DNA of 64,000 nt from Perkinsus olseni (GCA_013115135.1 JABANP010000011.1:248001-312000), one strand, 5' to 3'. Shown: positions 18,230-38,071, numbered from the stretch's first letter. Notes: generated by a model not told the origin, from the sequence alone. Program-made: numbers and translations.

Positions 18230-19069
18230 ACCTCCAACACAACATTATACAGTTTACCACTCTTGTATATGCGTGCAGATCACCGTCATACCGCTCCTTC
18301 GCTAACTCCTGGATAGCTAAACAACCACATGTATCCCCTGTTGCCCCCTTCCCGCCAGCCATCACAGAGGACACACATACACCACCACCATCAGCGATAA
18401 CGATAGCCGTCATGAGGCCAGCAGCACCCATAGCCCTAAGGGCGACCAAGACCCGAGACTGCCTTGACCGTGAAGAGGATAGCGGAGCACTCTACGGCAT
18501 TATCATCGAGCAAGGCTTTGCTGAGGACCCTGGTTCGATCCTCGGGTGAGGCATGTACGCTATGTATGAGCCATCCAAGGCATGGGGACAGATCAGCAGC
18601 AGTGTAGCACACAACGCAGGACCTCGAGGCGAACCCTCTGCCCGACGAGGCCTTCACCCCACCACACCTCCTACCATGGTACAGGAGCCCTGCTGGCGGC
18701 AACCCCACTGGACCTACCTCCAACGATGTGATACCAACATCGGCAGAGATATCCATTCATAAGCTCCATCTCGTCCATACTTGGCTGCTCTGATCATACC
18801 CCTCCTGCTGGCCTGAATTTGGGGTGTGTATGTGCATGCGTGCTGCACGCATGCACACGGGTGGGGATGTCACAGTCAGCTCGGCTATCATCGGAAAGGT
18901 CCTGCAAGATCCTTTTCCGAGGCCTTTGTACTCTCTGTGAGTCGATCATATCCCTGTCAGACCTCTTCGGATGCCAATGCGGCGCTCTCCACTCTTCAGA
19001 GGTGACAACCTCAGCCCCGAGATCCCAGGTTCGATTCCCACAGACGTCATTTATTAACAACACAAGCAC
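18230..19069 (-). CDS. Unresolved exons upstream of the CHD gene (copy 1)
   Basis: Several − strand open segments look coding: SEEWRAPHWHPKRSDRDMI and QRPRKRILQDLSDD (about 18880-19009), KALLDDNAVECSAILFTVK (about 18470-18520) and LRAMGAAGLMTAIVIADGGG continuing GGKGATGDTCGCLAIQELAK (about 18300-18450). The last is weakly reminiscent of a membrane-enzyme glycine-rich loop, but I cannot assign a family. They may be CHD 5' exons or a separate gene. Candidate family I introns lie at 18521-18558 (38 nt) and 19010-19061 (52 nt). Confidence 0.35.
18521..18558 (-). repeat. Candidate family I intron
   Basis: A 38-nt GT...AG interval with GAGGATCGAACCAGGGTCC (core 18532-18542). Frame not verified. 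Copy 2 core: 38374-38384. Confidence 0.5.
18831..18857. repeat. Perfect 12-bp inverted repeat
   Basis: tgtgcatgcgtg-ctg-cacgcatgcaca, a fully paired 12-bp stem with a 3-nt loop. Identical in copy 2 (38672-38698). Confidence 0.9.
19010..19061 (-). repeat. Candidate family I intron
   Basis: A 52-nt GT...AG interval with GGGAATCGAACCTGGGATCT (core 19028-19038), ending directly before the SEEWRAPHWH exon. Copy 2 core: 38869-38879. Confidence 0.55.
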
Positions 19070-19238
19070 TGAAAAATCAATGCAAAGAGGTGAATGAGCA
19101 TCACATAATCATCACAGTAGCGCCGAGAGCGTCGGTGCTGTGCCGCCGCCCTCTCCAATCGGTTATTACAGAATATATCATCACATGGTAGCAAAAGTAG
19201 ACACAGTACGGTTGTAGTGGTAGTATCATCATCACTTG

Positions 19239-20750
19239 TTATGGTTGAAAAAGCTCCCCGAAGAACGGACGCTCATGTCTGACATCCTCATTGAAGGCCC
19301 ACTGTGTAGCCCTAACATTGAAATCTATCTCCCCACCGACGATAAGTACCGGAAGGACCATACATAATCGATCCGTCGATCGATTTGGTCCAACACCTAC
19401 CTCAGTAAGAAGTTAGCATCGATTTTTCGTTGCAATTCCTCCTCTCTCCACTTGTGGGTGTAGTAGTTGTATACCAAATACAAGCTCACGCTGGTGATGC
19501 CGACAAAACAAACTCTGACCACAACAACAGCATGGATGTGGCGACCGGGCCCATCCAAGGATACTACTTATTAAAGGGGCTCTCGAAAAACCTGTTGAAC
19601 GAGTCAGCGAGGACCTCAATGGAGCTCTTCGGCCGTTCGGGAGGGTCGTCAGTGTTACCATTGGAGTTCATCATAGTGTTGGTAGAGCTCTGATGCATGT
19701 TGTTGATGGTTATCGGAGCACCTACAGCAACACGTGGGGAGCCTTGAGCGGCGAGACGCGACTCACCTTCAGTTTTGATGGCCGAGGCAAACTGTGATAG
19801 TTCAGCTATAACTTGCCGTCGCGTTTGATCTGATCGAGTGTGACAACATGAGCACATAATGAACCGAGAAGTCTTAGAAGAGAAGAGAAGGAATGAATCT
19901 TCTCCTGACCGAGTTAAGTGCCATATTACCTCTAATATCCTGTTCTCTAACAATAACAGCATCAACATTCATGGGTGGCAGCATCATCGACGACGATCCT
20001 CCTGCATACTCGTCATAAGGGGACATCATGTCCTCCCCTCCAGCACTGGTAGTAGTAGTAGCGATCTGAGCGTTGCCTTGTGGGGCGTAGGAGCCATGAC
20101 GCTGCATGGCATCCGAGGCTGTCGAGGCGGAGTTCCTGAGTAACAATATTATGACAGTACTGTGGATGGTATCTTTAGGTCGATTGTTGCATGATACAAA
20201 TAATAGTCACGAAGATACTCGTCGGCAGAAACCGCAAACGCTGGGAGAAATCCTGCCAAATTATAACTTTGGCACGGTTGAACCAGCATTCCCACCGTTA
20301 CCATGATGATACTATTAATACTCATGCTATAGAAGGCCCGCATGAGTGGTTGGTGGTAAATATAGTAGTAAAAAAAGCTTACAACGCATCAACACGAGTG
20401 TCCCACCTCCCAGCGTAAGCTTACCATCTCTCCCCTGTCTGTTGTTGCTGCTTATCAGCTGCAGCAGCCTCACTACCATCAGTAACCCGAATACTGCCTC
20501 CACCGTTGGGTGCTGTTACATACCCACCATCACTAGATGCCTCCGCCGGGGATCGATCCGACATCCTCTGGCCGAACTGGTTGGGAAACATTGACCAGAG
20601 GATAACAACAAGAAGGAAAAAGGACAATATAGCACTCACAACGACGAACCAAAACTCTTGCAGTGAAGGGCATACCGCTATACAGTGGTGAACAGCACGA
20701 CCGATAGCATGCAACAGAACCGAATCCCTGCCGAACGATGTGGACTGCAA
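19239..20750 (-). CDS. Two-helix membrane protein, hypothetical (copy 1)
   Basis: Not recognised. The N-terminal exon (ORF from 20750) has a membrane helix FWFVVVSAILSFFLLVVILW then a Ser/Gln-rich segment. Further exons give SADEYLRDYYLYHATIDLK, Met/Ser-rich PYDEYAGGSSSMMLPPMN, VIAELSQFASAIKTEG, RPKSSIEVLADSFNRFFESP, a second helix VCFVGITSVSLYLVYNYY, then WREEELQRKIDANFLL and a tail ending PFFGELFQP-stop at 19239. The intron at 19515-19567 (53 nt) and one of 89 nt restore the frame. The linker differs between copies: SIRVTD here versus STSSTD in copy 2. An endomembrane or organelle location is likely. Confidence 0.5.
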
Positions 20751-20816
20751 AGGCTATCACGCCATGAACAGCAGCCAGGAACTGAGACCCGGAGTGATTG
20801 ACAACATCCGATCACT

Positions 20817-20856
20817 CTACCCAGGTATCGAACCCGCGATGTTTTTGATATAATAC
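20817..20856 (-). repeat. Candidate family I intron, inverted core
   Basis: A 40-nt GT...AG interval whose sense strand has ACATCGCGGGTTCGATACC (core 20824-20834). Frame not verified. Copy 2 core: 40663-40673. Confidence 0.45.
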
Positions 20857-21076
20857 AGTGTAGAAGCAATGAGTATAAATTTCGATGGTAACTCTCATCA
20901 ACAACTATCGTGATAATACTTTTTCTTCCACTTCAAACCCCCTCACTCACTTGTTGATAACGACCACCTATTGGTAATACAGGATACCCCTGCATCAACA
21001 CTATGCTGTAATACTGTGGTATTCCATCTCATGTCATCATTAATACTTCAACGAAATCCTCAATTCCTTGACATCA

Positions 21077-21460
21077 TCATGAGTCAACATTAGACATCCA
21101 CTCCCATCGCTGTCCACTGTGTCTGCCCTTATCACCATCAATGACATCAGTACATCGATATCCGTTCATCAGAGCCTGCCAGCTTCGCTCCGCTCCCGAA
21201 GTTACTACATCTTTCGTCTTATCCTCATGTCGGACATGGCCTCTCATAAACATATGTTGCTGCCATACAAGATACTTGTGCCTTGCACAGAGGCTGAGGT
21301 CTTTACAGTGACTATGAGTATGAAGATACGGTCGGGATGACATCCAGCGACGATTCTGATTAAAAAATCGTAAAACACCTACACTCCCACAAAACCACGT
21401 TCTTGATACACAACAAGAAGTGATGAAAGCTGAAACTGTTGCATAAAAAGATACCATCAT
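21077..21460 (-). CDS. Short ORF of unknown function (copy 1)
   Basis: A 127-codon frame, kept almost unchanged in copy 2 (40915-41301). It includes LCARHKYLVWQQHMFMRGHV and ends RWEWMSNVDS. A possible 30-nt intron at 21176-21205 contains the family II motif (21183-21193). No domain recognised; it could be noncoding sequence between the two neighbouring − strand genes. Confidence 0.25.
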   Translation of the reverse strand: MMVSFYATVSAFITSCCVSRTWFCGSVGVLRFFNQNRRWMSSRPYLHTHSHCKDLSLCARHKYLVWQQHMFMRGHVRHEDKTKDVVTSGAERSWQALMNGYRCTDVIDGDKGRHSGQRWEWMSNVDS

Positions 21461-21519
21461 GTTGATGAATAGATCGCATCAAACTCAGTCAAACTCAGCA
21501 AAACCGGCTCGCACAGCTC

Positions 21520-22991
21520 TCATGACACCGCCCGAGTGATGGCCTGGATGAATTCATGTTGCTGCAGCAGCGCTCCTGTAACATGGCCTCCTCTGACCCA
21601 TCTTATGGGGCAGTCAAGATACTCACTCAACCTTCGTGTATTCTCCCCCAGTATGATAGCGTCATGCCGGGCGCCCAGCAGCTCCACTCGACTCGAAAGG
21701 GCGGTAGGCTTAGGATAGGTAGTGATATCAGTAGCAGCAGTCGCTTCCTCGATGTACCCTCGATCAAGCTTGGGATTGACGTAAGGCCGCATAGCACTGC
21801 GCTCGTGCGTCCAGGTCGAGCTAGCCGATGATGCTGGGAAGAAGGCACACAACGACAGACCAGCAGCGAGGTTCCGCAGTGTTACTGCACTCATAGTGGC
21901 GATGGAGGCGCCGATGGACAGGCCACCCACGCAAAGCCTATCGGGGTGGATCTTGGAGTCGATCCAGTGCAGCAGCCCTCGGGTGTCCGATACTGATCGA
22001 GCCGCGAAGGCTAGGAATTGGTCAACACTATGCATGCATTCCGCATGGAGGGACATCGATGGTGGAGGGGCCCGCCTACCCCTCAGAGGGTTCTCGAGTA
22101 GTATCATACCACAAATCCCCGACTCGCCAGCGTAAGGGACATTGGCACTTGGCGGGAGGCGTAGTGCTCGGCAAAGGACGGTAGGAAGACTACGAGAGGG
22201 CAGCCGTCCGTGCGCGGTACCGTCTGGGGCGTCTTCGCTCCGCCACTGAACAAAGCAAATATAAAATCAATAAAACGGTCGAGGCATATCTTTGATTGAC
22301 CTAAGATACCAAACCCTACCAGGTCCAACCTCGATAATAAAGATTCTCCATCAGGATTCATACTAGGCCGAACGGAAGAATCTTTCACTTCGAATCTTCC
22401 ATCGGTGACCTCTGACATCCCTCTGTGCCATCTCAAAAGCCCCTATCGTTACCCGGAAGTATTACAAGACACCAGCCTCTATCGCATGCCCTCAGGAAGG
22501 GGTCATCACACGCCAGCCGAGAAGACGGGAAATGCCCAACCCGCCAGAGCACCTTCCCATACCGCAGCCAGGCGTCGGTCTCCCCAGTGCATCGTAAAGG
22601 ACGGATCAACCTCATCCGACTCGACACGGGCCTTAGCCGCTCTTCTGATGTTCTGCAAGTCAGAATCCACGCCCCCTTCTCGCCGTAAAAATGGCAGAGG
22701 TCACCATCCAACCCGAACTTTTGCTTTTGCTATTTTCGCAGACCTGTTAGACCACCAGTAATCTGCTAAGGAAAGATACCCTCCCTGGGATGAAAAGCTC
22801 TGGAGCAAGGCATTACGCCGTATCTTGGGGTTAACCTGTGTATGCCATACATAGCCACCGAGCAAAGATACTCCTATAACGGCAACCTTGATGGGGATGG
22901 GGAGCCTCCAGGACCCCCATCGTCGCCTCAGATTCGTCAGTACTCCCGCTGTACCCGCCCGCAGCCATCGACTCTGTAGAGTGACCATCAC
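21520..22991 (-). CDS. ABHD18-like alpha/beta hydrolase, frame broken (copy 1)
   Basis: Same gene as the intact one at 41361-42830. Here the reading frame is split into four overlapping pieces by single-base length changes in homopolymers (for example near 22107, 22490, 22575, 22678 and 22730). Every break sits in a run of C, T or G where copy 2 differs by one base. Sequencing or consensus error is therefore more likely than real decay. The catalytic Ser motif GLSIGAS and the C-terminal GGHVTG are intact in the first piece. Confidence 0.75.
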
Positions 22992-23079
22992 CGACGCACA
23001 CTAAATCGGGCCTCCGAGGGTCACAACGGAAAAGGGAATCCTTGAGGCAAGAAGCGCACGCCCAAGCAATCGATAAAGA
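22992..23079. promoter_or_regulatory. 88-bp divergent intergenic region (copy 1)
   Basis: Separates the start codons of the ABHD18-like gene (−) and the RS/NusB gene (+), so both promoters and both 5' leaders must fit in, or overlap, this interval. No TATA-like box was recognised. Copy 2: 42831-42918. Confidence 0.5.
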
Positions 23080-24617
23080 ATGTACGCGTTCCGTAGCAAT
23101 TCCCGTGAGCGGTCCCCGAGGGGCAGGTCTTCGCATAGATCTTCGAAGGGGCGTTCTCGCATGATGAGGGCAGAGAAGGCCGCAGGAAGGTAGTACCAAC
23201 TGGAGCTGCTTTTTCCGGCCTTTTTCCAATGTTTTTCGTATTTTTTCCGTAAAATAACGGTCGCGCGTCTGCAAAGACGAGGATTTTTGATGAAGTTGGT
23301 CTCTTCTTCTCGCGACAGGCTCGTGACGATGAGTGGGAGTACGACCGTGAACGGCGCGAGAGGCGGTATCGAGACGCATCGTCCACAAGGAGGTCAGCGT
23401 CCAGATCATTTTTCCCTCCACCATCATCCTCTGCTAACCAACACGATGACAGAGTTCTTCACACTCACACAGCCAGCGGCAACCATGGCCCTACAGCCCT
23501 CCGCCCTGTTAAGGACTTCCGACCACGAGTTAGGATTGAAAGGCACGAGAATAGACGAGAGGCGGTCCTGTTCCTCATGGCCTGGGACGATAAGAAACCT
23601 CATACCATACCGGAGGTTGATGCTGCTATCGAGTAAGCCGAGGGTAAGGTCGCATTGAAGAGAATCTTTGTGGCATCTTAGTGAGTTCATGCGGAAGCCC
23701 CTAAGGAACCCGAGTACTATATTTTTACTGAGGAGCTTCTCTCTGGTAATAACAACAGTTATGTACTTCTATTCCCTAGCAAGGTTCCTGCTGTTTCTCT
23801 CTCACAGGTATGGTACCTAACCCTGGTGTATTGTGATAGATGGATAATCAGTATACTGGATGAATCATTGCAGAAGTCGCTCAGCACATCGGAGCTGTCT
23901 ATAATGAGGTCCTACATCGGGATCACCACCGGGTGCTATGCTGTTGTTGGTGATAGTCAAGGGATCTCCTTTAGTAGTGTATTTTACTCTTCTTAAAACA
24001 TGACAGTCTCCTCATCATGTCGAGACCTGTCACCTTTTGCAGCACTTTGATGTTCTCACTTTTTCTGACACCCTGTAGCCACGTTACCCCCTGGGCATAG
24101 TTCGAGCAGCCCATTACGGGCATTCGAGTCGTTCGTGACATCTTCCCCATTTGCTGATCCCTACAGTTCCTACTAGTTAGCCATGCGTCAATGATCGTCA
24201 CCATCAACCCTTCACTACGCCATCTGCGCCTCCCTACCTACCGTTGTGTCTTCAGGACGGCTGCCTTCGAGCTTTCTCAATCATCAGCATATTCCAACAA
24301 CAGTTGTCATCAATGAGGCCAACTCCCTGCCAGGGCGAGTTCTTGTCCGCGCCTCAAACTCTGGTCCATGCGTCAACAGGATGATCGAGACACAGCACAG
24401 CGTCGGGCACCAGCTCGAGGGAGGCCATGGTTGCTGGGTGAGTTGGCCTCTCCCCAACCCTCCCGCACACAGTCCCGCAATCAGGTGATCTAAGGAACAA
24501 CTCTGCCGGCGGAGGACGCCCTTGGGGTCGGAGGCCGCGTGGCAACGGTAGTGACGGCTTGAACGGGAGTTTCTGCTTCACGAGACCCGGGCGGTGCGCA
24601 AACTAGCTGGGAACAAC
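23080..24617 (+). pseudogene. RS-rich/NusB-like gene, 3'-truncated at the duplication junction (copy 1)
   Basis: Matches 42919-44445 but ends at the junction: after the Asn/Gly/Ser-rich segment the sequence jumps to the 3' flank of the HMG-box gene in copy 2. Frame-disturbing indels are frequent from about 23.9 kb onward. The RS-rich C-terminal exons are missing. If the duplication is real, this is a broken copy; if it is an assembly join, it is an artefact. Confidence 0.65.
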
Positions 24618-24663
24618 GCGGTGAGTTGGGCATCCTACTGGTCTCGATGGATGATTGCCCAGG

Positions 24664-25949
24664 CTATGAATTATCAGCATTCTTATCAGACGTTACGCTC
24701 TCCACAATCTCCGTCACCTCAGCGATATCGGGGACTGTACTGGCGACTCCTTCACGGCTGCTGCTGCTGCCTACCAAGACAGGCCAATAACCCCCATCCC
24801 TCGATACCAGTGTCCCCCTCACTTTCCCCCGGGCTGGATCGTGGAGTGGTTGACCTCTTCTTCGCCGATCTTGCCGAAGATGGCGAGGCCTCGCCGCCCC
24901 TGCACAACCCAATGACGCTCTCAGCCCGGCAGCAATCCTACTTATGCGGCTGCTGCCTTTTCCTCTTGGTCGCGGAAGTTGACTTGGTCGTTTTTGGTGG
25001 ATGCCGGGGTCTCCCCCTCATGATGGCCATACCCTCCGGTGTGGCCTCCCACTTCAAGCGCTCCCTGAAGAAGACAGCCCTGAGAAGGGGCAGTTGGCGG
25101 TGGTGCATCAGACCTGTCGGCTTCATCTTTCCACTGTTGCTTCTCCTCAGGGGCGATCAGCTTCCACTTCCTGGCTACTTCCCGAGACCCCTCATCCCAA
25201 GGCATGCTGGGGAAGTCTTCCTTGATCTTGGCCCATTCAACTGACAGTATGATGGTATCATCCGTCACGACCACCAATCCTTTCATCAGAAACACCCAAG
25301 AGGGGCACGGCTCGGGCGGAGGTGTCAGCAGGTGATCAGATCATCAGATCAGATATCAATGCGTGAATCTAACGCCAGTCAACCCGCCGCCTCCACCCTC
25401 ATTCACCTTTCTGGAACATAGCCCAGGCCGAGAAGGCCGGCTTCTTAGGGTGCTACTTCCCTTCTTCCCATGTGCAGGAGTTACACTGCCGTGCTGCTGC
25501 TTGGCCGCAGGTGTGGATCGACGACGCTACATAGGGAACATCCTCAAGCCTGAGAGACCTCATGATGACGATCATCCTTACCTTCTTCGGTGGTGCTCTC
25601 GAGGAGGATCTCTCGGACCCCGGGAATCAGCAACGAAAGGGACGACAGTCGGGGTCGCAGCGGTGGCATCAGCGGCGACGGTTGAAGAGGAAGCACTCGA
25701 AAGCGCAGCTGCATGAGGATGCTTTCGAGTCTTCCCACGACCCTTCTTCGACTTCCCACCGGCAGACCCTATACAGCATGTACATGTAAGCTCGGCCGTC
25801 ATGCCGATAATGATCGTCACCGCGCCACGAAATTACTCCACCCCATCCACCCTCACCCCGTCGCCGTTGATGAGCCAGCCTTGGGTAGATCGCTGTGGCG
25901 GTGGGGCCGGTGGTGGATACCTGATAGACAGCTCGGTGTGTGCAGCCAT
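24664..25949 (-). CDS. HMG-box nuclear protein (copy 2)
   Basis: Duplicate of 4769-6186. The HMG box (SMPWDEGSREVARKWKLIA, KQQWKDEADR) is intact, but one-base changes break the frame in the Lys/Ser-rich tail and at the Pro/Gly run near 25620. The intron inside the HMG box is 166 nt (25241-25406) against 292 nt in copy 1. Confidence 0.7.
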
Positions 25950-26246
25950 TGCGGATGACACGATGATGACGATATCACATTCGGAATAGATGTAGCCTGG
26001 TGATGTCCCCTGAGCGGGCATCAAAGGCTGGCATCACCCCATCCGTCAACTGCATCTTCACCTACCACACAACAACAATCTCTACCACCACCACCGATGA
26101 TGTAGGAGGAGGTGCTCACCTTAAACGCAAGGGAGTTGGGGTCATCCGCCCGTCCATCACGCTTTACACCTCCGACGTCTTTGAGAGTGTCCTCAGCACT
26201 GAGACGTCGTTGTGATAATAACCAGCACCACCTATCAGCACTGCTA

Positions 26247-26901
26247 CTACCATAACGCTGTCTTGCAGTACTTGGTAGAAGGAGATGTCCCTTTAGAAGG
26301 AGTGTCCTTCGAACGCCATGCATCAGGCAAACCGTAGATGATGAATAACACCGGTATGGCGCTGACGAGGATGAGGATAATTCTATCAAATAATCTTCGC
26401 CCGCCTGCTTTTACCTATCGTGTATCGGGCTTCCACCAGCGTAGTATCTTCCCCGAGGCTGCCTCCTCCCCATCGATGGTAGCTCAGCAGCCAAGCCAAC
26501 CAAACGCTTCACTCGGGCCTCAAACGCATCACGAGGATTCTCTGGCGACTGACACGATCACATCACAGTGGACAACGATGAACCCGGCCGCCTCACCTGC
26601 TGGCCTTCTTTGTCTTCCTGTAGTAGGGGACCATTGGCGAGCCACCATAGCATAAATATTGCCTTAGTGCAAGTAGCATCTACCACAACATCATCCCCTA
26701 GGGACACCAACACTCCCTACACACCCTACCTGAGGCGAATGACCCCATCGCGGCGTGCCACCAGTGACCGTCACCGAGCAAAGGGATTTCACTGTTCAAC
26801 TCGTGCGGCAGATCATCAAACGTCATGTGCATCATCCTGCAGATGGATGGTGGGAGATGGCTGATGACGACCTGTAGGTTACTGATTCTGTATGAGGCCA
26901 T
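26247..26901 (-). CDS. Small membrane protein, hypothetical (copy 2)
   Basis: Duplicate of 6481-7141, ending KTALW-stop. It is much noisier than copy 1, with many short indels in every exon. The exon beginning MASYRISNLQVV is kept. Confidence 0.4.
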
Positions 26902-29900
26902 TGGAGCGACTCACGTGCTCCTCCCTCGCAGCCGGTCCCTCGAGTTTCTCACGTACTTCGCTTGCACGCCGGGTGGGTGAGATTACCCATCAAGACGAGA
27001 CGTCCATCAACTCTTAGCGGAGCGAAGCACTTACATGTATCCAAAATCGAGAAGATCCTGTGGCTTGAGGGGAGGGAGCTCTGCCAATGCCTGCAATGCA
27101 TTCCCCGGCGCTGGCGCTGCTGAGACCTCCTCGGCTCCCTCGGCCTTCACATCATCGAGGGAAGGGTGTTGGCTCCATCATCTTATTGGCCGTTGGCGGC
27201 ATCGAAGGATGCCAGAACAATGCTTCTTCGGCGCCATCTGGAGCACAGGAGGCGGCAAATCGTCCAGAGGGAGACTAGAGCGAGACTTACCTCTCGCATG
27301 AGCAGCCTCTCCATCATACCCCATGCTGCATCAGCGTCCCACTGGACGTCCGGCTCGGTCAGAAGTCCTCATTCAAGGCCTTGGCGATCATCTCCCTGAC
27401 AACAGACCATCTTCCGAAGGCAGGCCGCCATGGGCATTGGCCTCGAGAGGTAAACTCCCCTATCGAACCGCGTCCGCCGCAATCCCACACGATAGAGATG
27501 AGGGATGGCGTGGCCTCTCACCTTATCAGACTCGTCCTCCTCATCCTCATCCTCGGCTGACTTCAACGCAGGACCCTTATCCTCGGAGGTGAAGGATTCG
27601 ACCAAGAGGTGGCGCCTCTTGTCACCGGAGATACTCGAGCATGCCTGAGACTTGATCGAGGGTCCACGGTGTGACACCCCTTCCATCTTATGAACGACTT
27701 GACGCCTCAACTCTGGCTTGGGTGGCACCACTATCGCCTCGACTGTCGGCTCAGCCATCAACCTCTTCTGCTTGGCCTCTTGATTGCGCCTCGTAAGTCT
27801 GCTTGTTAGTTAGACTCATCAGCGAGCTTCCTACCCAGAGGTCCCCGGTTCAATCCCAACACCCGACATCCCCAAAACTCACTCTAAGATGGCCGCCACT
27901 GTACTCCGTTCCTTCGCTGTGTTCATCCCTGAACTTCAATGTCCTCGTGCAGGACCTCCCAAGATAGAGGTCGATGTGCTCCTCCATCCCACCCAACTGG
28001 TACCTGCTACCATAACTCCTGGCCAATCAAAAGCCAGCGACACTTACAAAGTGTTGACTTTCTATTCACGATCGACTGGACGTAGTTACCATCAGTCGAA
28101 GGGACAAGGTCTCCCAAGCTACCCGTGAGGGAAGCCATACCTGAGGATCGTCAGGGCGGAGTGAGAGAGGTATCACCAGGATCTGATCTCCCGCTTACAT
28201 ATTGTACTGCTGCATTTTTTCTCATTAGTACACAGGAGTTTGGGTCCGTAGCGGTTATGGCTCTTGCAGTAACCGTATATGGTTCACTGAGAGGCCTGAG
28301 CGGCAGCAACGTTATGAGTGATACCAAAAATCCCCCACCTACCTGATAGGCCTCCTCTGATCATCCGAGACGAAGGCAAAGCCAGCGTTGATGAACATAT
28401 CCCGAGTAATGTACTCAGCAGTAGCAGCAGCGGCAGCCGTCGACGGATGATGCTTTATCATGAGCCGCTTGCTGCTGCTGCTCAGCTACAAGGAAGGGAC
28501 TGTCCATCCACTCTACCTCATCAAGGACCAACTTACATCTGCTGCCGGAGGCGACAGGTGGTGGTAGCAGCCTCGCCCCTTGGAGGCAAGTCGAGACTCA
28601 ACTCATCCAAGTAGACCGTCAAAAACTCTACGACAGGTCGGATAGTTTAACCTACCACAGAATTTAAGAAATAGCAAGATTGCAAGATTGACGTCAAGAC
28701 CCACCTTTGTCTTGCAGCTCAGTGACCACACATTTGGATCGTAGCATGAGTAACCAGTGGTCCACCGAGGGGGTTGAGGCGTTCTAGATGCTTCTCGAGG
28801 ATGGCCATGCACTGCAACATCAACCAGCCTCACGCCCCTATCAAAACTTGTCTTTACGCAGGGACAGTAGGGCAATGGTACTGGCAGCGACTAACGAGAT
28901 GAGGGTACCAAAGGCTACTCCTATGGACTGCATACGACGGAGAGAGCCCAAGCAGCACTGCCGCGGCCTCATCATACAGTGGTCCAAATTAACTTTGAGT
29001 ATCGCCTAGAAATTTATTAACGCTTCATCAGTTGAAGTGCAACTACGAGGGTTCGATCCTGATCTTCTAGGACAGTATACCCAAGAATGACATATACTGT
29101 CAGAAAAACTGTGACCGTGTCACGCCTCTGCAACCATCATGCATATCCCAAATTAATCTCGGAGCACTGTACTACGAGATGCATGCTACACTAAGTCCAA
29201 CCTTCCCCGACTAACTCTAATGAGCCCACCTTCAAAGTGATCCCCAAGCTCTCCCTCGGAGGCTTCGCATCGCCCCTAACATGCGCATCATCACTCCATG
29301 AGGGAGGGTTTTTGCACTCACCAGGTTCCCCAGCCCCTATGCGTGTGGTGGGAGGCAGTACCAGCAGGCCATCATCCTCACCACCACTACCATGATGATG
29401 ACCCAGTGCTGTCCTCCTGTTTAATCATACTGCCCGACTCCAGCCATCGTATAATGGCCTCCCAACTCACGCTCATCTAACCAGGCAACAGGGCGAGGTC
29501 AGAGGCATCACTCAACCCCCAGCCCAACGCCTTACTGTAACTCCGCCCTCTCCTCCCTCACCCTTCACATCATTAGCCCCGCGCGGCTGCTGACTGCCTC
29601 CCTCCTTACCTAAGTGGCGGACTGAGTGAAAACCTGGATGAAGTAAAGAGGAACTCCCTACCATTATTGATGCTGAACTTCGCGAACGTCGTCCGAAGAC
29701 CAGTCTTCCTCAGTACTGGATCGAGCACGGCTGGAGGTACACCAATGCTCAGGACTGTGTCCACGAAGGCCTGCAAAGAGCGCAGGTACGTGTGCACGCG
29801 TGCCCAACGGTATCTCACCTTCACCATGTCCTGGCTAGCATCAGTATCTGCGGTCCAGAGGAGGGCTCGCTGCTGATTCTTCCACTCTTGCCATAGCGAT

Positions 29901-30357
29901 CGGACACGGCCAAGACAGAAGAGGACGTTGGGACACTGGAGGAACCCGTATTTGCCCATAGTCGACCTAAGATACTTCCCAGCGGCTGTAGCCTACCTCT
30001 ATCGTGTTAGAGTCCCCTTTTTCCGTCATCTTTCGACCTGCCAAACACTTTACTGCAGATCAATCTCCCGCAGGGAGAACTCACTTGGGCTTCTTCCCTC
30101 GCCCAGTAGCGGCGGCTACCCCTCTCTTGCTCCACCTCGCAATTCCTCAATGCGCTCCAAGAAGTAAGCATTATCAGAATCAGGGTCCATCATAGTAGCT
30201 AAGACCGATCCTTGCTTCTCACCCAGTACCACACCCTCCCCTACTCGTCACTGTATGGAGGCCTCTCTTGATCCGGAAGTATCCTGAGCAGTTCCTTATC
30301 ATCCCTCGGAGTCCACCAAAGGCGGCAGCCAGTGGTCTGAGTCGTCTTGCGAGGCAT
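26879..30357 (-). CDS. Long unknown protein (copy 2)
   Basis: Duplicate of 7119-10533 with the same exon order. Scattered indels break the frame up to about 29.5 kb (for example a garbled stretch near 27105-27140 where copy 1 reads cleanly). From about 29.6 kb the copies agree closely. Copy 2 preserves WARVHTYLRSLQAFVDTVLS, where copy 1 lost a codon. Confidence 0.45.
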
Positions 30358-30720
30358 CGCCTGACCATCATCACCATACCCCGCCGCCGCCGTCGCCGTC
30401 CTCTCCCCTACCGCCTTACCTGGATCACCCAGGTCGGCATACTCACATCCCTCTAGGGGCGGCAGATGCTCAAGTCGAGATCTCTGGCAGGGTCTCAGCA
30501 GGGCGATCTACCCCCAACCATTCCACCTATCATCAATACCACTCATCGCCCGAATCACATCACCGCTACCCCTCACCCTCCACTGGACCCTCCCTCGCCC
30601 TCCCCTTCTATTCCTCCTCTTCAATCTACATATACTATGCCCTCGGCAGCACCATCATCGCCTCCCTCTCCGAGCTTGACCCTAGCACGCTGGACCCAGC
30701 CTCCAGTCTGAGGTCAGCTC

Positions 30721-38071
<7,351 letters not shown>

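Noticed and set aside
18300..18450. Cobalamin synthase-like membrane enzyme
   Set aside because: Only the short stretch GGKGATGDTCG is reminiscent of that family; the rest does not match and the exon context is unresolved.
20540..20560. A further family I core (GGATCGATCCCC) at the membrane protein
   Set aside because: It lies inside an open coding exon (RMSDRSPAEASS) and not in a GT...AG interval.
21520..22991. Calling the copy 1 ABHD18-like gene a pseudogene
   Set aside because: Every frame break is a one-base change in a homopolymer relative to the intact copy 2; consensus error is the simpler explanation.
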